DNA of 64,000 bases, taken from positions 1,560,001 to 1,624,000 of the forward strand of contig NC_059563.1 in assembly GCF_905220415.1 (NCBI RefSeq), in the 5' to 3' direction. Numbering within the stretch: the first letter of the stretch is position 1; every line of letters begins with the position of its first letter. Shown one piece after another: positions 13,001-27,600 of this stretch. This stretch comes from Colias croceus. Lineage: Eukaryota; Arthropoda; Insecta; Lepidoptera; Pieridae. The notes below the pieces were generated by a model. That model saw nothing but the letters and a program-made list of their open reading frames with translations, did not search any database and had not been told where the DNA came from. The position numbers and the translations under genes are program-made.

Positions 13001-15616
13001 ATGTGTTAATCCAAGTTACCCTCTATATGTGTGCTAAATATCATTCTAATTGGTTCAGTAGTTTATGTGTGAAAACCATACATACATACAAACCGTTCCT
13101 CTTTATAATATTAGTATAGACAATTAAGAGTACAATTATTATTTTGAATATCTATTTATCTAATACCTTACTATAAGTCCACATACTATATGTATGTACT
13201 TTATCATTGCGATCATCTTGCTACCAAATGATGAAAAATAAGTAACTCTACTGTTGAAGATATTTTATTAATCTGAAAACTGCCTTGTACGGTTGATATC
13301 GCGCACTACGCTCCCTCGAAGGTGGACAGCCTCCCGGAGTGGAAAATACTTGAATGGGGAATTTATAAGCATTAACGACTGACTGTAGAATCGCTGTTAA
13401 CAGATGTAACAAATGGACAGAAAATTCGAATATATTTTCAAATGACTGCCCTATTGCTTCAACCCAGGGGCAAAAGGGGCTCGCGGGCTGCTTGCAGCCC
13501 GCGCACAACGCACCAGCTAGTCATATTATATAGCTAGGACTTATTTATGTACTTACTAGCTTGATCGCAGCTTCACTTACACAGTACCCAGCTACAAAAC
13601 AACCTATGTCCTTAAGATTCAAATTCAAATGATTTATTTGGTAAATGTAGACTATTATCTATCCCTGTACCAAATTTCAAACTGATCTGATCCGTTGTTT
13701 TTGCACGAAAGAGTATCAACATTATTTGAAACTTTTGTTATAGAGGCATTTGATTTTTTCAAGCCAGCTGCATTGACATAAACACAATTACTAAAATAAA
13801 AATAAATAATGAATAACAAGTATAGTTAGTTATGGTTACTTTTGGTGAAAGCTCGATTGGTGAAAGTGGAATAGGATTGATTTTGCAATCACACATTCAC
13901 ATTTTAACTTATTTTACTAAACAATATAAGAAAGGACTTGTATCTAGAAGTAGTTAGGAGTCTTGAGAGTGACATCTAGGCTACTTTTAACCACTGTGAA
14001 ACATCACATTCCTACAATACTTTTCTCCTCATCTGTACTAATATTATAAAGCTGAAGAGTTTGTTTGAACACACTAGTGTCAGGAACTACTGGTCCCATT
14101 TTAAAAAATCTTTCGGTGTTAGAAAGCCCATTTATTGAGGAAGGCTATAAGCTATATAATATTACACACTACGACCTACCGGAGCGGAGCATTGCGGGTA
14201 AAACCGCGGGGCACAGCTAGTCTTTCATATTATATTCATTCATTGTCCTTAGATTCTCTTCAATTGACATACTAATAATCCATACTAATATTATAAATGC
14301 GAAAGTAACTCTGTCTGTCTGTCTGTCTGTTACTCAATCACGCTTAAACTACTGAACCAATTTGCATGAAATTTGGTATGGAGATATTTTGATACCCGAG
14401 AAAGGACATAGGCTACTTTTTATCCCGGGAAAATGACGCAATCCCGGAAATCCCACGGGAACGGGAACTATGCGGGTTTTTCTTTGACGCGGGCGAAGCC
14501 GCGGGCGGAAACCTAGTTGTACCATATTTCTCTTATGTCTTCTGTTGTAACTTTTAACTTTGAGTATCTTTTTTTGTACATGGAATCCATACTAATATTA
14601 TAAATGCGTAAGTAACTCTGTCTGTTACTCAATCACGCCTTAACTACTGAACCAATTTGCATGAAATTTTGATGATTGGTATAGAGATATTTTGATACCC
14701 GAGAAAGGACATAGGCTACTTTTTATCCCGGCAAATAGGATATGTTTTATCCCGGAAATCCCACGGGAACGGGAACTACGGGCGCGGGCGAAGCTGCGGG
14801 TGGAAAGCTAGTATCAAATATGCTAAATATTAAACATTTCGTGATCTTAATATCCTGTGAAAACTTGACCATAATCTAACAGGATAAAAGTTATAACAGC
14901 ATACAATTCATCAGAAAAGTCAATTCATAAAACAGATTTCAAAATCATCAGCACTACTAAGAAACAAGTTTTCACTTAGCTTTTAAAGTCCCAAAATACA
15001 TAACAAATATTCCAAGAGAGTGTGTCAAGGAATGACTAAGCAACATGTAATTATTTAATCAGCCGAAACAGGAAGGATCAAATTGTCTCAGCCGTTGTAA
15101 GTTGAACTATGTGCTATGAGACAAACTTTGTTTCTAAATTAGTTTTATCAAGGTTTGAATGAACTAGGTATCTGCGATTTACTATTTGTATTACCATCTA
15201 CTACTATAATATAAAATTAACATTGTAAAATTACATTTTAGACCCAATTTTGTTTAAAAAAATTATATGCAACTAAGCGGTCCGCCCCGGCTTCGCCCGT
15301 CGTACATATGAAAAATAGATGTTAGCATCGGCTATATATAGATGTGAGAATCGTCTCAGACTTACCCGATAGGCACAGAAAATTTCATGAGAATCGGTCC
15401 AGCCGTTTCGGAGGAGTATGGCAACGAAAACTGTGACACGAGAATTTTATATATTAGATGTATAATATTACCTACTTATGTGGAAGCTATATGTACATAA
15501 ATTTATTTACCTATCCTGCTTTTATAAATAAATATATGTAATTTAAATTTTAAAATATTTGTACCTATGTAAGAAAAGTACATTATCTTTCCTATGTGGC
15601 CTGAATTAAATGAATT

Positions 15617-15647
<31 letters not shown>

Positions 15648-18600
15648 TTTTGATTTGCCTTGATAACCTAATGTGGTAACTGGTAAATTTTGTTTCTAAT
15701 TGAAAAATTGGTCAATGAATAATAATTCCTTAACATTTCATAATAAATCTTGATGTTTAGGTATAAATCCTTAGACAGTAAAAAGAAAGTTGCTTTTTAG
15801 CAATAAACTCGATTTGGACAATCTTGCTCTTTTATACATTTTTTTCTTTGGCTGTAAACTGTAATGTGTTTCTTAACCAACTTCAAAAAAAGGAGTAGGT
15901 TATCAATTCGGCCGGTATTTTTTTTATGTATGTACACCGATTACTCTGACGTTTCTGAACCGATTTACGTGATTCTTTTTTTGTTCCATAATAGTATGAT
16001 AATAAGTAATGTGAAAGTCTGAATGTCTCTTATACCGTCACGACATAAGCATAGCACCCATTTTGAATATTTTTCAGGGGATTTATCATGGCTTAAACAA
16101 CCAAAAAACTAAACAGAATTCAAACTGACTGCAGGCATTCTTTACAAATCCTTATAAGACATAATCCTTATAAATTAATTAGTGAAGATTGCCAAACTAA
16201 CAATATCCACATAATGCAATTAGGAATATTGTATTACAAGTATATTTTCTTATTAAATACCAGGTGTTGGTCAGTTTAATACAGTCTTCTAATAATCTAA
16301 ATACTATAGTAATAAGTAGTGCTTAGTGCTTACAAGTTTGTTTAAAGACTAAATCCTAGAATTCAAGTCGGATAAATTCTTTATAATCTAAATACTATAG
16401 TAATAAGTAGTGCTTAGTGCTTACAAGTTTGTTTAAAGACTAAATCCTAGAATTCAAGTCGGATAAATTCTTTATTTTCTTGTGAATGTATTTGTTGAGC
16501 TTTAAACTAATCAGTGCAATATTGCTGAAATAAAATATGGCAGAGTAAGTAAAGTTTCTAAGAAAATATAATTAGAATTATCTAGAAATAAAAAATTACA
16601 TTACAATTATTGTAGTGATACTGTGATAGTATTTATTTGAGTGAAATGCGATAATGAATCTTATAAGTCTAATATTTACAATAGTACCTAAGTGTTAATA
16701 TTTTTCTAAAAATTGTTATTCTCACAAGCTTTCAATCTAAGCTTTCAAAGCTCTGAGCAAAGAAGCTTTAAAAAGCTTTTAAATACCTAGTTAAATTATG
16801 TAATTTATTGTCATTTGATATCTTATCTAGGCTTTTGGTTTAGTAGTAAAGTACCAATCTCTCTATCAAGCAAAGTATTGAAGTTTATTTACAAATCTAT
16901 AGAGTGTTTTACAATGTCCTATATACTAAAACTATGGTCACACTATCAGGTTGAATAATAATGCTAATCCAAGGACTAAAGTATGTGAAGATTGAATTAG
17001 ACAATGCATGACGCGGGCCTACGTACCTACTATGTCACTACTTACCATTTAGGTTTAAGACACTTATCAGTTGCAAGAATATTTTGATTGTTTAATTCTG
17101 TCGTTAAATTGTATTATAATAAAATCGCAAAACTTTGGTTCTTGTGTAATACGGATTACCTTAATTTCGTAATGGCATAACATGCATGGGTTTCGTATTA
17201 ATTGAAAAACTTGATTTAGGTATATTATATAATAATTGAATATCATATTATATTATACTCGTGAACGTCAAGAATGACGTAGTAGTAGTAGAAACTAGTA
17301 TCAGTATAGCATAAATTCGAAAGATCTTATGAATGTATGTTTGATATTCTTACAAGCAACATGATTGTATGGATCTGTATAAAATTTGGTACCTAGATAG
17401 ATACAGTATGGATTAGCACATAGATTTCGTTTTGAGTGTCTACGTGAGTGAAGTCGAGTCCCTACTTCCTGCTAGGTCTAAGTTCACAACTTTCATTCAT
17501 TCAGCCATATTTACAAAGTCGCGTAACCCGTTTTTAGAGATTTTTTTTGTAATATTAGCACATAGATTTCGTTTTGAGTGGTTACTACGTGAGTGAAGTC
17601 GGGTTCCTACTTCCTGCTAGGTAGATTCAGGCGGTTTAGATATCTCAAACCGAATCAACTTTAATCTGCGAAAAAAGGTTCTTACTTCTTAAGTTCGTAC
17701 CTAAGTTCACAACTTTCATTCATTCAGCCATATTTACAAAGTCGCCCAACGCGTTTTTGGAGATTTTTTTTGTAATATTTCTTTACAAATTGGAATTTTT
17801 GTAATTTTTTTCCGTTTTCCTCCCCCAGTGTCTGCGTGGTGCGTGTCCGCGCGCAGGTGATGTGTCGCGACGAGGGCACGGGCGGGTGGGTCGCGCTGAG
17901 CGGCGGCGGGCTCGCCGACGTGATGGTCGGCCGCCGGGAGGGGAGATTTGTTACCGGTTAGTGTGGAAACTATACTTAAAATAAAATCGTAAGAACGTCA
18001 AAACTGTACATTGAATATTTTTTTTAAGAATACTTGGGGTGTGATCTGAATAGATACTGCGAGTAGAAGAATAATGACTGTGTTTAATCTTTTTTACCTT
18101 TTGTATTTATCTTTCTTAAAACTACACACATACACAAATCGTGTTAATATAAATTTATAAAGAATAGAAAAAATTCGATCACGAGGTAGGACTCGAACCC
18201 GCATCCTTTCACGCCAATACGGGGCGGATGCTTGACCAACTCAGCCACCCGTGACCCGCCAGAGCGATCGAATTTATTCTATTCTCTCAATTTTGTGTCG
18301 ATTTTTTTCTATTCTGTATAAATTTATATTTGTGTGTGTAGTTTAAAGAAAGATAAATGCCTAAGTATAGCATTTGAATGGCATAAACCCAAAATCAAAT
18401 TCATTTTTCTCCAAACTTTTTCGCTTTTTTATTTTCTATTTCCAACATATAATTATAAATTATATATTTATAATTACCTAATTTGCCTATCAAGAGTCGT
18501 CTTCCCCCCTGGCAGGCGGCCAGGCGGCGAGCGGGAGCAGCGACACAACATCGGCGTCGGGCGCGGCACCCGTGCTGCCCTACGAGTATTATATACACGG

Positions 18601-21600
18601 GAAACGGATTAGCGACAATACGGTAAGAAACAATAAAAATGTGCGCGTGTACTAGTGTACACACGTAAGAAGTGAAACTTCTTTATGACCTAATTTTTCA
18701 AAAAATAATTTACTATATGCAACTTTACAGAAGTATGTCGAATCACGCGTGGTAGGGATAAGAAAAAGATGGCGCGTAACGGAAAAAATTTACACTAAAT
18801 TTTTTTCCAACCCCGATAAAGACGTTTCTCTTCAAAAAAAAATTGAAAAGAAAGCAAAAAATAATAATTGTTAAATTGTCGGGTACCCTCCATTTTTTCA
18901 CCATTTCAATTTTTTTGGAAAATTTGTCCTGTGTCTTTAATACATTTTTATTACTAGGACTTTGAGCCATGCTTATTGTTATTGTTTTACCTCTATTAAT
19001 AATTAGGAAAATTCATCAGCTTAAATCATGGTATCAATTGCAAATAGTGTCATTTTCAATACCTGCTTTGTATGAACAGCATATATTACAAATTAGTAAA
19101 ATAAAACGTGATAATTCCACAAAAAGCTATCCTCATAAATCGCCTAAAAGGTTGTCAAAAATGGCCGATTGAATAATTAATATCATTCATTGAAATTATC
19201 GCCTTATGTCGTAGTAGTAATGGTCAAATTTTTGGCTTCGATCAATAAAAACTCTGCTTAATACATGTGGCAGAGTTTTGCCTCGGACAATTTTTGAGCA
19301 TGATTATAAGTCCTAGATGTTTATTGTCAAAAAAATATTCCAGGTGGTCCTCGAATGCACGATCCAAAAGGACTTCCAGTACCACAAGGTGATGCCAACA
19401 TTCCACCACTGGCTCACTGAGGAGAAGCGTTTCGGCCTAACGTTCCAAACGGCGGCCGATGCACGAGCGTTCGACCGCGGCGTTCGGACCGCGCTTGAGG
19501 AACTGTTAGACGGTAAGCTGGGGGACTGCGTGCTAGTGACTTGCGCAAGTGGTGGGGGCGAGTGACTTGCGCAAGTGACTTATGCGGGTGGCAAGTGTAA
19601 GTGACTTGCATAGGTGACTTTTGCAAGTGTCTAATGAAAGTGATTTGAGAAAATGACTTGGGAAAGTGGCTGACATGAATTGTGTATGGCTTGCGCAAGT
19701 TGTGTGTGGGAGTGACTTGCGCAAGTGACTTATGCGGATAACTTGCCCAAGTGACTTATGCGGGTGGCAAGTGTAAGTGACTCGCATAGGTGACTTGCGC
19801 AAGTGACTTATGCGGGGTGACTTGCGCAAGTGACTGAAACAGGTGACTTACGGGAAGAACTTGCGGGTGAACTTTTGAATGTGCGGGTGGCGAGTGAAAG
19901 TGACTTATGCTAGTGGTGTGTTGAAAAAGTTGTGCAGGTGACTTTTGCAAGTGTCTTGTGGAAATGACATCCGTAGGTGACATGGGAAAATAGCACGCAT
20001 GAATTATGTGTGAAAATAAGAAAAGTTCATATACAGTGAATCAGGACCCATGAAAGGAAAAAAATGATTTTAATTGACATAATTATTGACATAATTACAC
20101 AGGTCTAAATAGTGAATCCTTTGGCTCCCGAACTAGTTTTAAACTGTGTCTCAGGAGCCAGAGGCTTCTCCCAATATTGATCATGATATTATGTCTATAA
20201 ACCAAACTAAAAGCTCTAAAATAACAAAATTAATGAAGAGGTAAGTTAAATTATTACGTATGAATGTGACTGAGTGTTTGTGTGTGTGTCTGGGTGTGTG
20301 TAAGTGTGTGTGGGTGTTTGTGTGTGAGTGTGTGTGTATGTGTGTATGTGTGGTGTAGTTGTGCATATATTATGTTGTAATTTATAAACATTTTTTACAA
20401 TTAATACTTTCGTTACTGTTTTTCTAGTCATAATTAAATGCTGAAAACACTATGGAGTTGTATTGCAGCTAATATCAACCTGCTACTAACTAAATTTAAA
20501 AAATGTTTTGGGTTTTAATAATTTTAAAGCTTAATAGCTAATTAATAATATTACTAGCTTAATTTAGCTTTGACTGACCGGTTGGCTTGGTTGGTAGTGG
20601 CCCTGCCTTCCAAGCCAGAGGTCGTGGGTTCGATTCCCACCAGGAGCAAATATTTGTGTGATGAACAAAGATGTTTGCTCCGTGTCTGGGTGTTAATTAT
20701 CTATATAAGTATTTATTTAAAATATATAATATGTATATTTATCAGCCATCTGGTGTCCATAACACAAGCGAAAAGCTTAGTATGGGATCAGATCGTGCCG
20801 TGTGTGAAAATTGTCCCGAAATATTTATTTATTTATTTTTATTTAATAATTATAGTTTTTCAAAGAAATCTAAATTTGGTCCTTCGAGCTAGATTTCTTG
20901 TCGATGAATGGTTATAAATCAGGCTCGAACCGAATTTAAACGGGTAATGCATTAAAATGGCAACGCTAAACGCTTAGACGTGAACTAATTTATCTAATGT
21001 GCTTTCTTTTGCTTCCCTTCTACCGTATACTGGATTCCTACACGGTACGTATTTTTATTTATTTCATATCTATATTGTTTATAATGAAAAAATAACTATT
21101 TCTAAAACAACAAAAAATAACGTTTTGCTAAAATGACTGAAAAAATATCGTCAAAATCAGTCTATCGTTTTCAGTATAGCTTTTTTTTGTGGCTATTTAA
21201 TAGAAAGAACAATTTCATCACAAATTATCACCATACTTAAAAGAAAAAATATATTATTATTGAAATATAATAACTATTATACATTTAGAAATTAAAGATT
21301 TTTAACGGATTTTAAACGCGATTTATTCATTAAATTATTTTCCGACACTTTTATTTAACTTTAAGTCTGCTTTTGAATACTGAAAAACTGTTTTCATTCA
21401 TTTTTTAAATTAAAATAGACAAAAAACCTACAACCATTATGTTATATGGCTACAGGTCTGGGTGGCTCGTGGCCCTCACACTATTCGTATAAACTGCGAA
21501 ACCAAGAGCGGAAAGACGATGACGAAGAGAACAATATATTCGAAGTGAGTACATTCAGTTGTTTATCTTAGGGCCAATTATTCAATCCTTGGTTAAAATT

Positions 21601-24600
21601 TATCCGTCCAATATTGTATTAACGAACATTTTAAAATGTCACCTGTAAACTGTCAAATACGGACAATTAGAATACATTTTTGAAATTGTAGTTTAATACG
21701 TTATTCGATGAATTAATTTTAACCAACGATTGAAAAATCAGCCCCTATTGCTATGAAAATAAGTTAATAAGTTAAATATAAATTTATAAAGAATATACTA
21801 GTGTACAAGTGTAAGAAGTGAAACTTCTTTATGACCTTGTTTTTCAAAAAATAATTTACTATATGCAACTTTACGGAAATACCTCGAATCACGCGTGGTA
21901 GGGATGAAAAAGATGGCGCGTAACGGAAAAATGTTACACTCAATTTTTTTCCAACCCCGATAAAGAAATTTCACTTCAAAAACCGCATCAAAATCCGTTG
22001 CGTAGTTTGAAAGATTTAAGCATACAAAGGAACAGAGAAAGTGACTTTGTTTTATACTATGTAGTGATAGTGAAAACATGTTATTTCCAGTGCCTCAACC
22101 TGCCGACCGACTCGCGGTCCAGCTCGGAGAACTCCACAGCATCCCGTCGGCCGCGGGATGATCTGCAGACGCCGATACTCTCCGCGATCACGCTGCCGAG
22201 ACATCCGCGTGGTGGGTCACTGATATATACTTATACTATATATATGATATGGGTCACTGATATATACTTATACTATATAGATGTTTCTTTATAAGATCTT
22301 GCATTGCATAATTGATTCAGGCTTGTTATTGGAAAAAATAAAATTAAGAGTTCCCAGAATTTCCTCACGTTGCAGATATACATTCGAAGTCACTCCCTCT
22401 AATACAAATTACGCCAAGAATGCCTTTATAAAAAGAGCAGCCAAATTTTATAATGATGAATTATTAGAGATCGATATTTTTCAATGTTCTTGTAATAGTT
22501 ATAAAAATCAATTAACAAATATCATTTTAGGTATGTAGCTAATGTGTAACTTGGTATAATTTAAATTATTAAGTATTCTAAGTTTTGTAATGAAATGTGG
22601 GCTTTATTTATTATTTTAAGATTAAGATTAGTTAGTCCATTTGCGTGAGGCTTGTTTTCATTTTTATATGCAGTTTTTCTTTTTTTAATAATAGAACATG
22701 TTATGTGGTCTTTATGAATTTTAGAACTTTTTATATTATATTATCATGTACTTATGACTGTTATGTTCTTAAACAAATAAAATAATAAAAATATATCTAA
22801 CACTGTCAAATATCTTCTTAATATATATAAATCTCGTGTCACAATGTTTGTCCTCAATGAACTCCTAAACCACTTAACCGATTATAATAAAATTCGCACA
22901 CCATGTGCAGTTTGATCCAACTTGAGAGATAGGATAGGTTTTATCCTGGAAATCCCTCGGGAACGGGAACTATGCGGGTTTTTCTTTGAAAACGCGGGCG
23001 AAGCCGCGGGCGGAAAGCTAGTATAGTATATAAGTATATATAGTATATCTACTTATCCATACTATAATATATAAAGTAACTCTGTCTGTCTGTCTGTTAC
23101 TCAATCACGCCTCAACTACTGAACCAATTTTCATGAAATTTGTTATGGAGATATTTTGATACCCGAGAAAGGACATAGGCTGTTTTTTATCCCGGGAAAA
23201 TGACGCAATCCCGGAAATCCCACGGGAACGGGAACTATGCGGGTTTTTCTTTGACTGCGCGGGTGAAGCCGCGCGCGGGTGGAAACCTAGTACTATATAT
23301 TTCTAACTAATAGAAAAAAATAATCATCAAAATCTGTTCACCCTGTCGTAAGTTCGAGAAAAACAGTCAAATTGAGAACCTCCTCCAATTAAAACTATGG
23401 AATGGAGCTGATTTGAATTTCTAAAATTTAATTTGCAGATAAATTAAACAATTTTCTATAAATAATACACTTAGGGATTTTAAATTCAACCTAGAAAGGT
23501 TTTATTCCTTACAAAATGATTTTATATCTACCTTCAACAATAAATTCGGTCGAGTAACGAAATAATAATCGACTATATAACTGCAAATAGTCTATAACCG
23601 ACTTCAAACTTGCACTTGCAACATTTACAAATACAGACAAAAATGCTCATAAAATAAAAACTACTGGGCCTATCCGAATAAAATGGGACATATAATATGG
23701 GACCAACTCGACACCATCCCGCATCGAACAAAAAAAGAATCACGTAAATCGGTTCAGAAACCTCGGAGTAATCGGTGTACATACATAAATAAAAAAAAAC
23801 ATACCGGTCGAATTGATAACCCCCTCCTTTTTTGAAGTCGGTTAAAAATAATAATTAACACGACTAAACATAACCAAAACGACCGTTACGTCCGAGAGCC
23901 AAATGCAAAATCCGTTGTTCAACTCATTTTTATAACCATCCTCTCCGTTTGGGTTGCCAGTTGGATATTTGTTTCTAACAATACTTATTTAATAGTCATA
24001 TATTTATATTTCAGAATCGTTAAAACAGTACGAGACTCAATTCGCGGAGAAATCGATAGAGGACGATCCAGATCGCTGTCCGTACGTTCAACTGTCTGCT
24101 GTAAGTTTTTTTTATATATTAATTATTTATTATTTAAGTATAGATTTATTGTATATACATTTTTTCTATCAACAAAAAAATACAATCAAAGTTTTGATGG
24201 GAAATATATATGAAACCTGTAAAACTAGCACAGATTAGTAAAAAAATGTTTGTTACTTACCATTTCAATAAATAATTAAAATTATGCAACTACAAAAAAG
24301 AAGAATCAATGTCACTATTTTATTTATAAACTCCATAATTGACTAGAATCTTTTGATTTAGTAACAAACAATTGATTTGATTTGACTTGTTTTGATTTGA
24401 AAGCCTGGAAGAAATCGCTGATAAGCTAATAGCGTCACCTTATGTACTTTACATACAATCTGTATAACAATATATTTTATGTATTTAATTGTTGAATGGT
24501 GTGTTACAATAAATCAATAATAATAAAATAATATTATTTTGTAGGTCCACGAGTACACGTATCCACAAGTGAGTCCGGGCGGCATCATTACATCAGAGAA

Positions 24601-27600
24601 ATCATCGCCTAACACCAAGCCAGCTTTGTTGAAGAGGGATTCAGGTATAAACCTACGAAATTATTCAGTATGTAATTTATAATAAAGAATGAATTTATAA
24701 TTAGCTTTCAAAGTTAAAATTTAAATCCTACTATAATATTAACTTAAGGGGTGTTAGGCGTTCAGCGAAAATTCAATTATTCGCGCCTGAGGTAAGGGGT
24801 GAGGGGGTCCGCGTTTAGTATGGAATCAACGTGCTCGAAACTAAAAATCGTAACCGCCATTCACAATTTTATCAAAAAGTGAATATAAATATTTAGTATT
24901 TTCTAAATCTAAAACAGTCACGAAATCGAGAAGGTAACTATGTATTTGTCATTTTATACGAATTATTATCGTAAAATACGGTTGTAATCATTGAGATAAT
25001 ATTACTACGTATGGAGGAGACACCACGAACAAAATCTGATGGCGGCGCGGGGCGCATTTTTTTGCTCTAAGTTTTAAAAATTATTATCTAGTTAGGTACT
25101 TACCGATGAAAGTTATTCCTTTGCACTTTTCCGTATTATTTGTATTATTTGTGCAATATCGTAACACACACGAAGGCATATTTGACGCGTTTCACTTTAA
25201 AACAAATAAAAAAGTTAAGCCATATGGCTTATGGTGAGCGGAACATAAGTGATGTAGGCGGTGTCGTCTCCATATGTATATCTCAATGCATTTATTTGAT
25301 ACTTTAGAGGTAACTTCAGGATTTTTTTTATCAAGCAAAATTTTTCCTATTTTGTTTTGGAAACAGTCATCCTATCAGACATACGTTCTGTAATACACAC
25401 TAATTGTACTTCATTATGTGTAAAATCATCGAAAATTAATGCCAAATAATAACAATTACAGGATCTATAAAGAAATGCTCGTACAGTGGACCCCCACCGC
25501 TACCAGACAAGAAACCCGCCGAGACGTACCAAGCTAGATTGAAATGCAGGTAAATATATAGTCTATACTAATAATGTAATGCTGAAAAGTTTGTTTGTTT
25601 GAACGCGCTAATCTCCGGAACTACTGGTCCGATTTGAAAAATTTCATTGTTAGCCTATACCCTATCGCTAATAATTTACCAGTCAAACTTAACTTTACTT
25701 TTTTGTAATCTATACTAATATTATAAAGCTGAAGAAAGAAAGAAGAGGTTTGTTTGTTTGTTTGAACGCGCTAATCTCGGGAACTACTGGTCCGATTTGA
25801 AAAATTTCAGTGTTAGCCTATAGCCCATTAATCGAGGAAGACTATAGGCTATATATCATCACGCTACGACCAACAGGAGTGGAGCAATGCGGGTGAAACC
25901 GCGGGGAACAGCTAGTAACATATATTTATGTACTTTTTCAGGCATTGCCACGAATGGTACTTAGAGAGTGCGAACGGTAATGGCGCCTGTGAATACGCGC
26001 CTGATTGCTTCAAGTCTTGCATCGATCATGTCAGCTGTATTCAGTGTGCTCAGGTAATTTATTTATTATAATATGTATTATATAATATGAGAAAATTAAG
26101 TTAAGGTGTTGTCTGTCTGTCTGTTACTCAATCACGCCTAAACTACTGAACCAATTTGCATGAAATTTGGAGATATTTTGATACCCGAGAAAGGACAAAG
26201 CTACTTTTTATCCCGTAAAAACGACGCAATCTCGGAAATCTTGATCATCGAAGTGTATTTCCGGGAACGGGAACTATGCGGGTTTTTCTTTGAATGCGCG
26301 AAGGCGAAGCCGCGGGCGGAAACCTAGTACTATATAATATGATAAGTAAAGGTATTGTCTGTCTGTCTGTTCGCGTTTAACTCAAAAACTATTGCACTAA
26401 TTTGTTTTAATTAATGGACAGCGTGGTAGAAGACGATATGTATAAATGAAATGAATTAAATTTATCTGTCCATTTTATGTTTTACAATAAATGTACGACA
26501 GTGGGTCCCAAACTAAGTGAAATACTTGTCTTGGGACCCTGAGTTGCGCTTCTTGGTTTTATACATAATATGTTATGGACAGTAGAAAGTTAACAAGTAG
26601 GTAAATAATCTAATGTAATGGAAGTTAATACAATTAATAAATCTATACATATAATAAACCTGTAGAAGGGTCAATTCTGTACATTGAAAATATTGAAAAA
26701 ATCAATAGCAGGGGGTGTTACTGGATCGATACCAAACCCAAATATGTGATTAAAAAAATTTTTGTCTGTCTGTCTGTCTGTCTGTATGTTCAGGCATCAC
26801 GTGAAAACTAACGGTTCAATTTCGATGAAACTTGGTATAATTATACTTTATTATCCTGAGCATAAAATAGTATACTTTTTATCCCGGAAAAATACGTAGA
26901 AAAAAAATAAATCTTAACTTTTCAAATTTTTCCGCGCGGACGGAGTCGCGGGCGGAAGCTAGTAATAATTAATATTATAATTCCAGTGTATGCTATACCA
27001 CTGCATGTCGGACTCGGAGGGCGATTTCGCGATGCATCCCTGCGCCTGCGCACCGCCAGACGAAAATTGCACTAAACGGTACTAAATTGTATTATTTTTG
27101 ACATAAATTGCTTACAAAGAGTGAAAATATATAGCATTAATACTAGGGAATGGTACAAATAGATATAAACATTCCAATCCCTAGTATTAACTAGGGATTG
27201 GAATGTTTCGAGATTGGTTTAATAGTTATGAAGTTTTATTTTTGCAGTAAATAATGTTTTTCACTATTTTTATTCGTAAAATAGATACAAATATTGCTGA
27301 TGGGCGTCGCTGTCACTATCTACACAATATATTATTTTGTATTTTGAAAAAAAAAAAAAAGATTTCAGAACTATTCTTGACTGTAGTATATTTCACGATT
27401 TTGTAAGTCATTTAATTTTGCCATTGAACTTTTTTCACAAGATATGCTCATTTTTGTTATATTCTCTATTTTTTGCAATTGATTTTTTTTTTAGCAATTG
27501 GATTGCAAAGCATTTGGATACTATAAAATTAATGTCAATAGCAAAAGTTTATAATTTCCACTACTACTGTGCCTAGCCTTATCCCAGTTCACTTGGGGTC

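Noticed and set aside
19414..19983. Minus-strand frames rich in HLRKSP
   Set aside because: They translate the 13-16-bp minisatellite and overlap Spred exon 4 in antisense.
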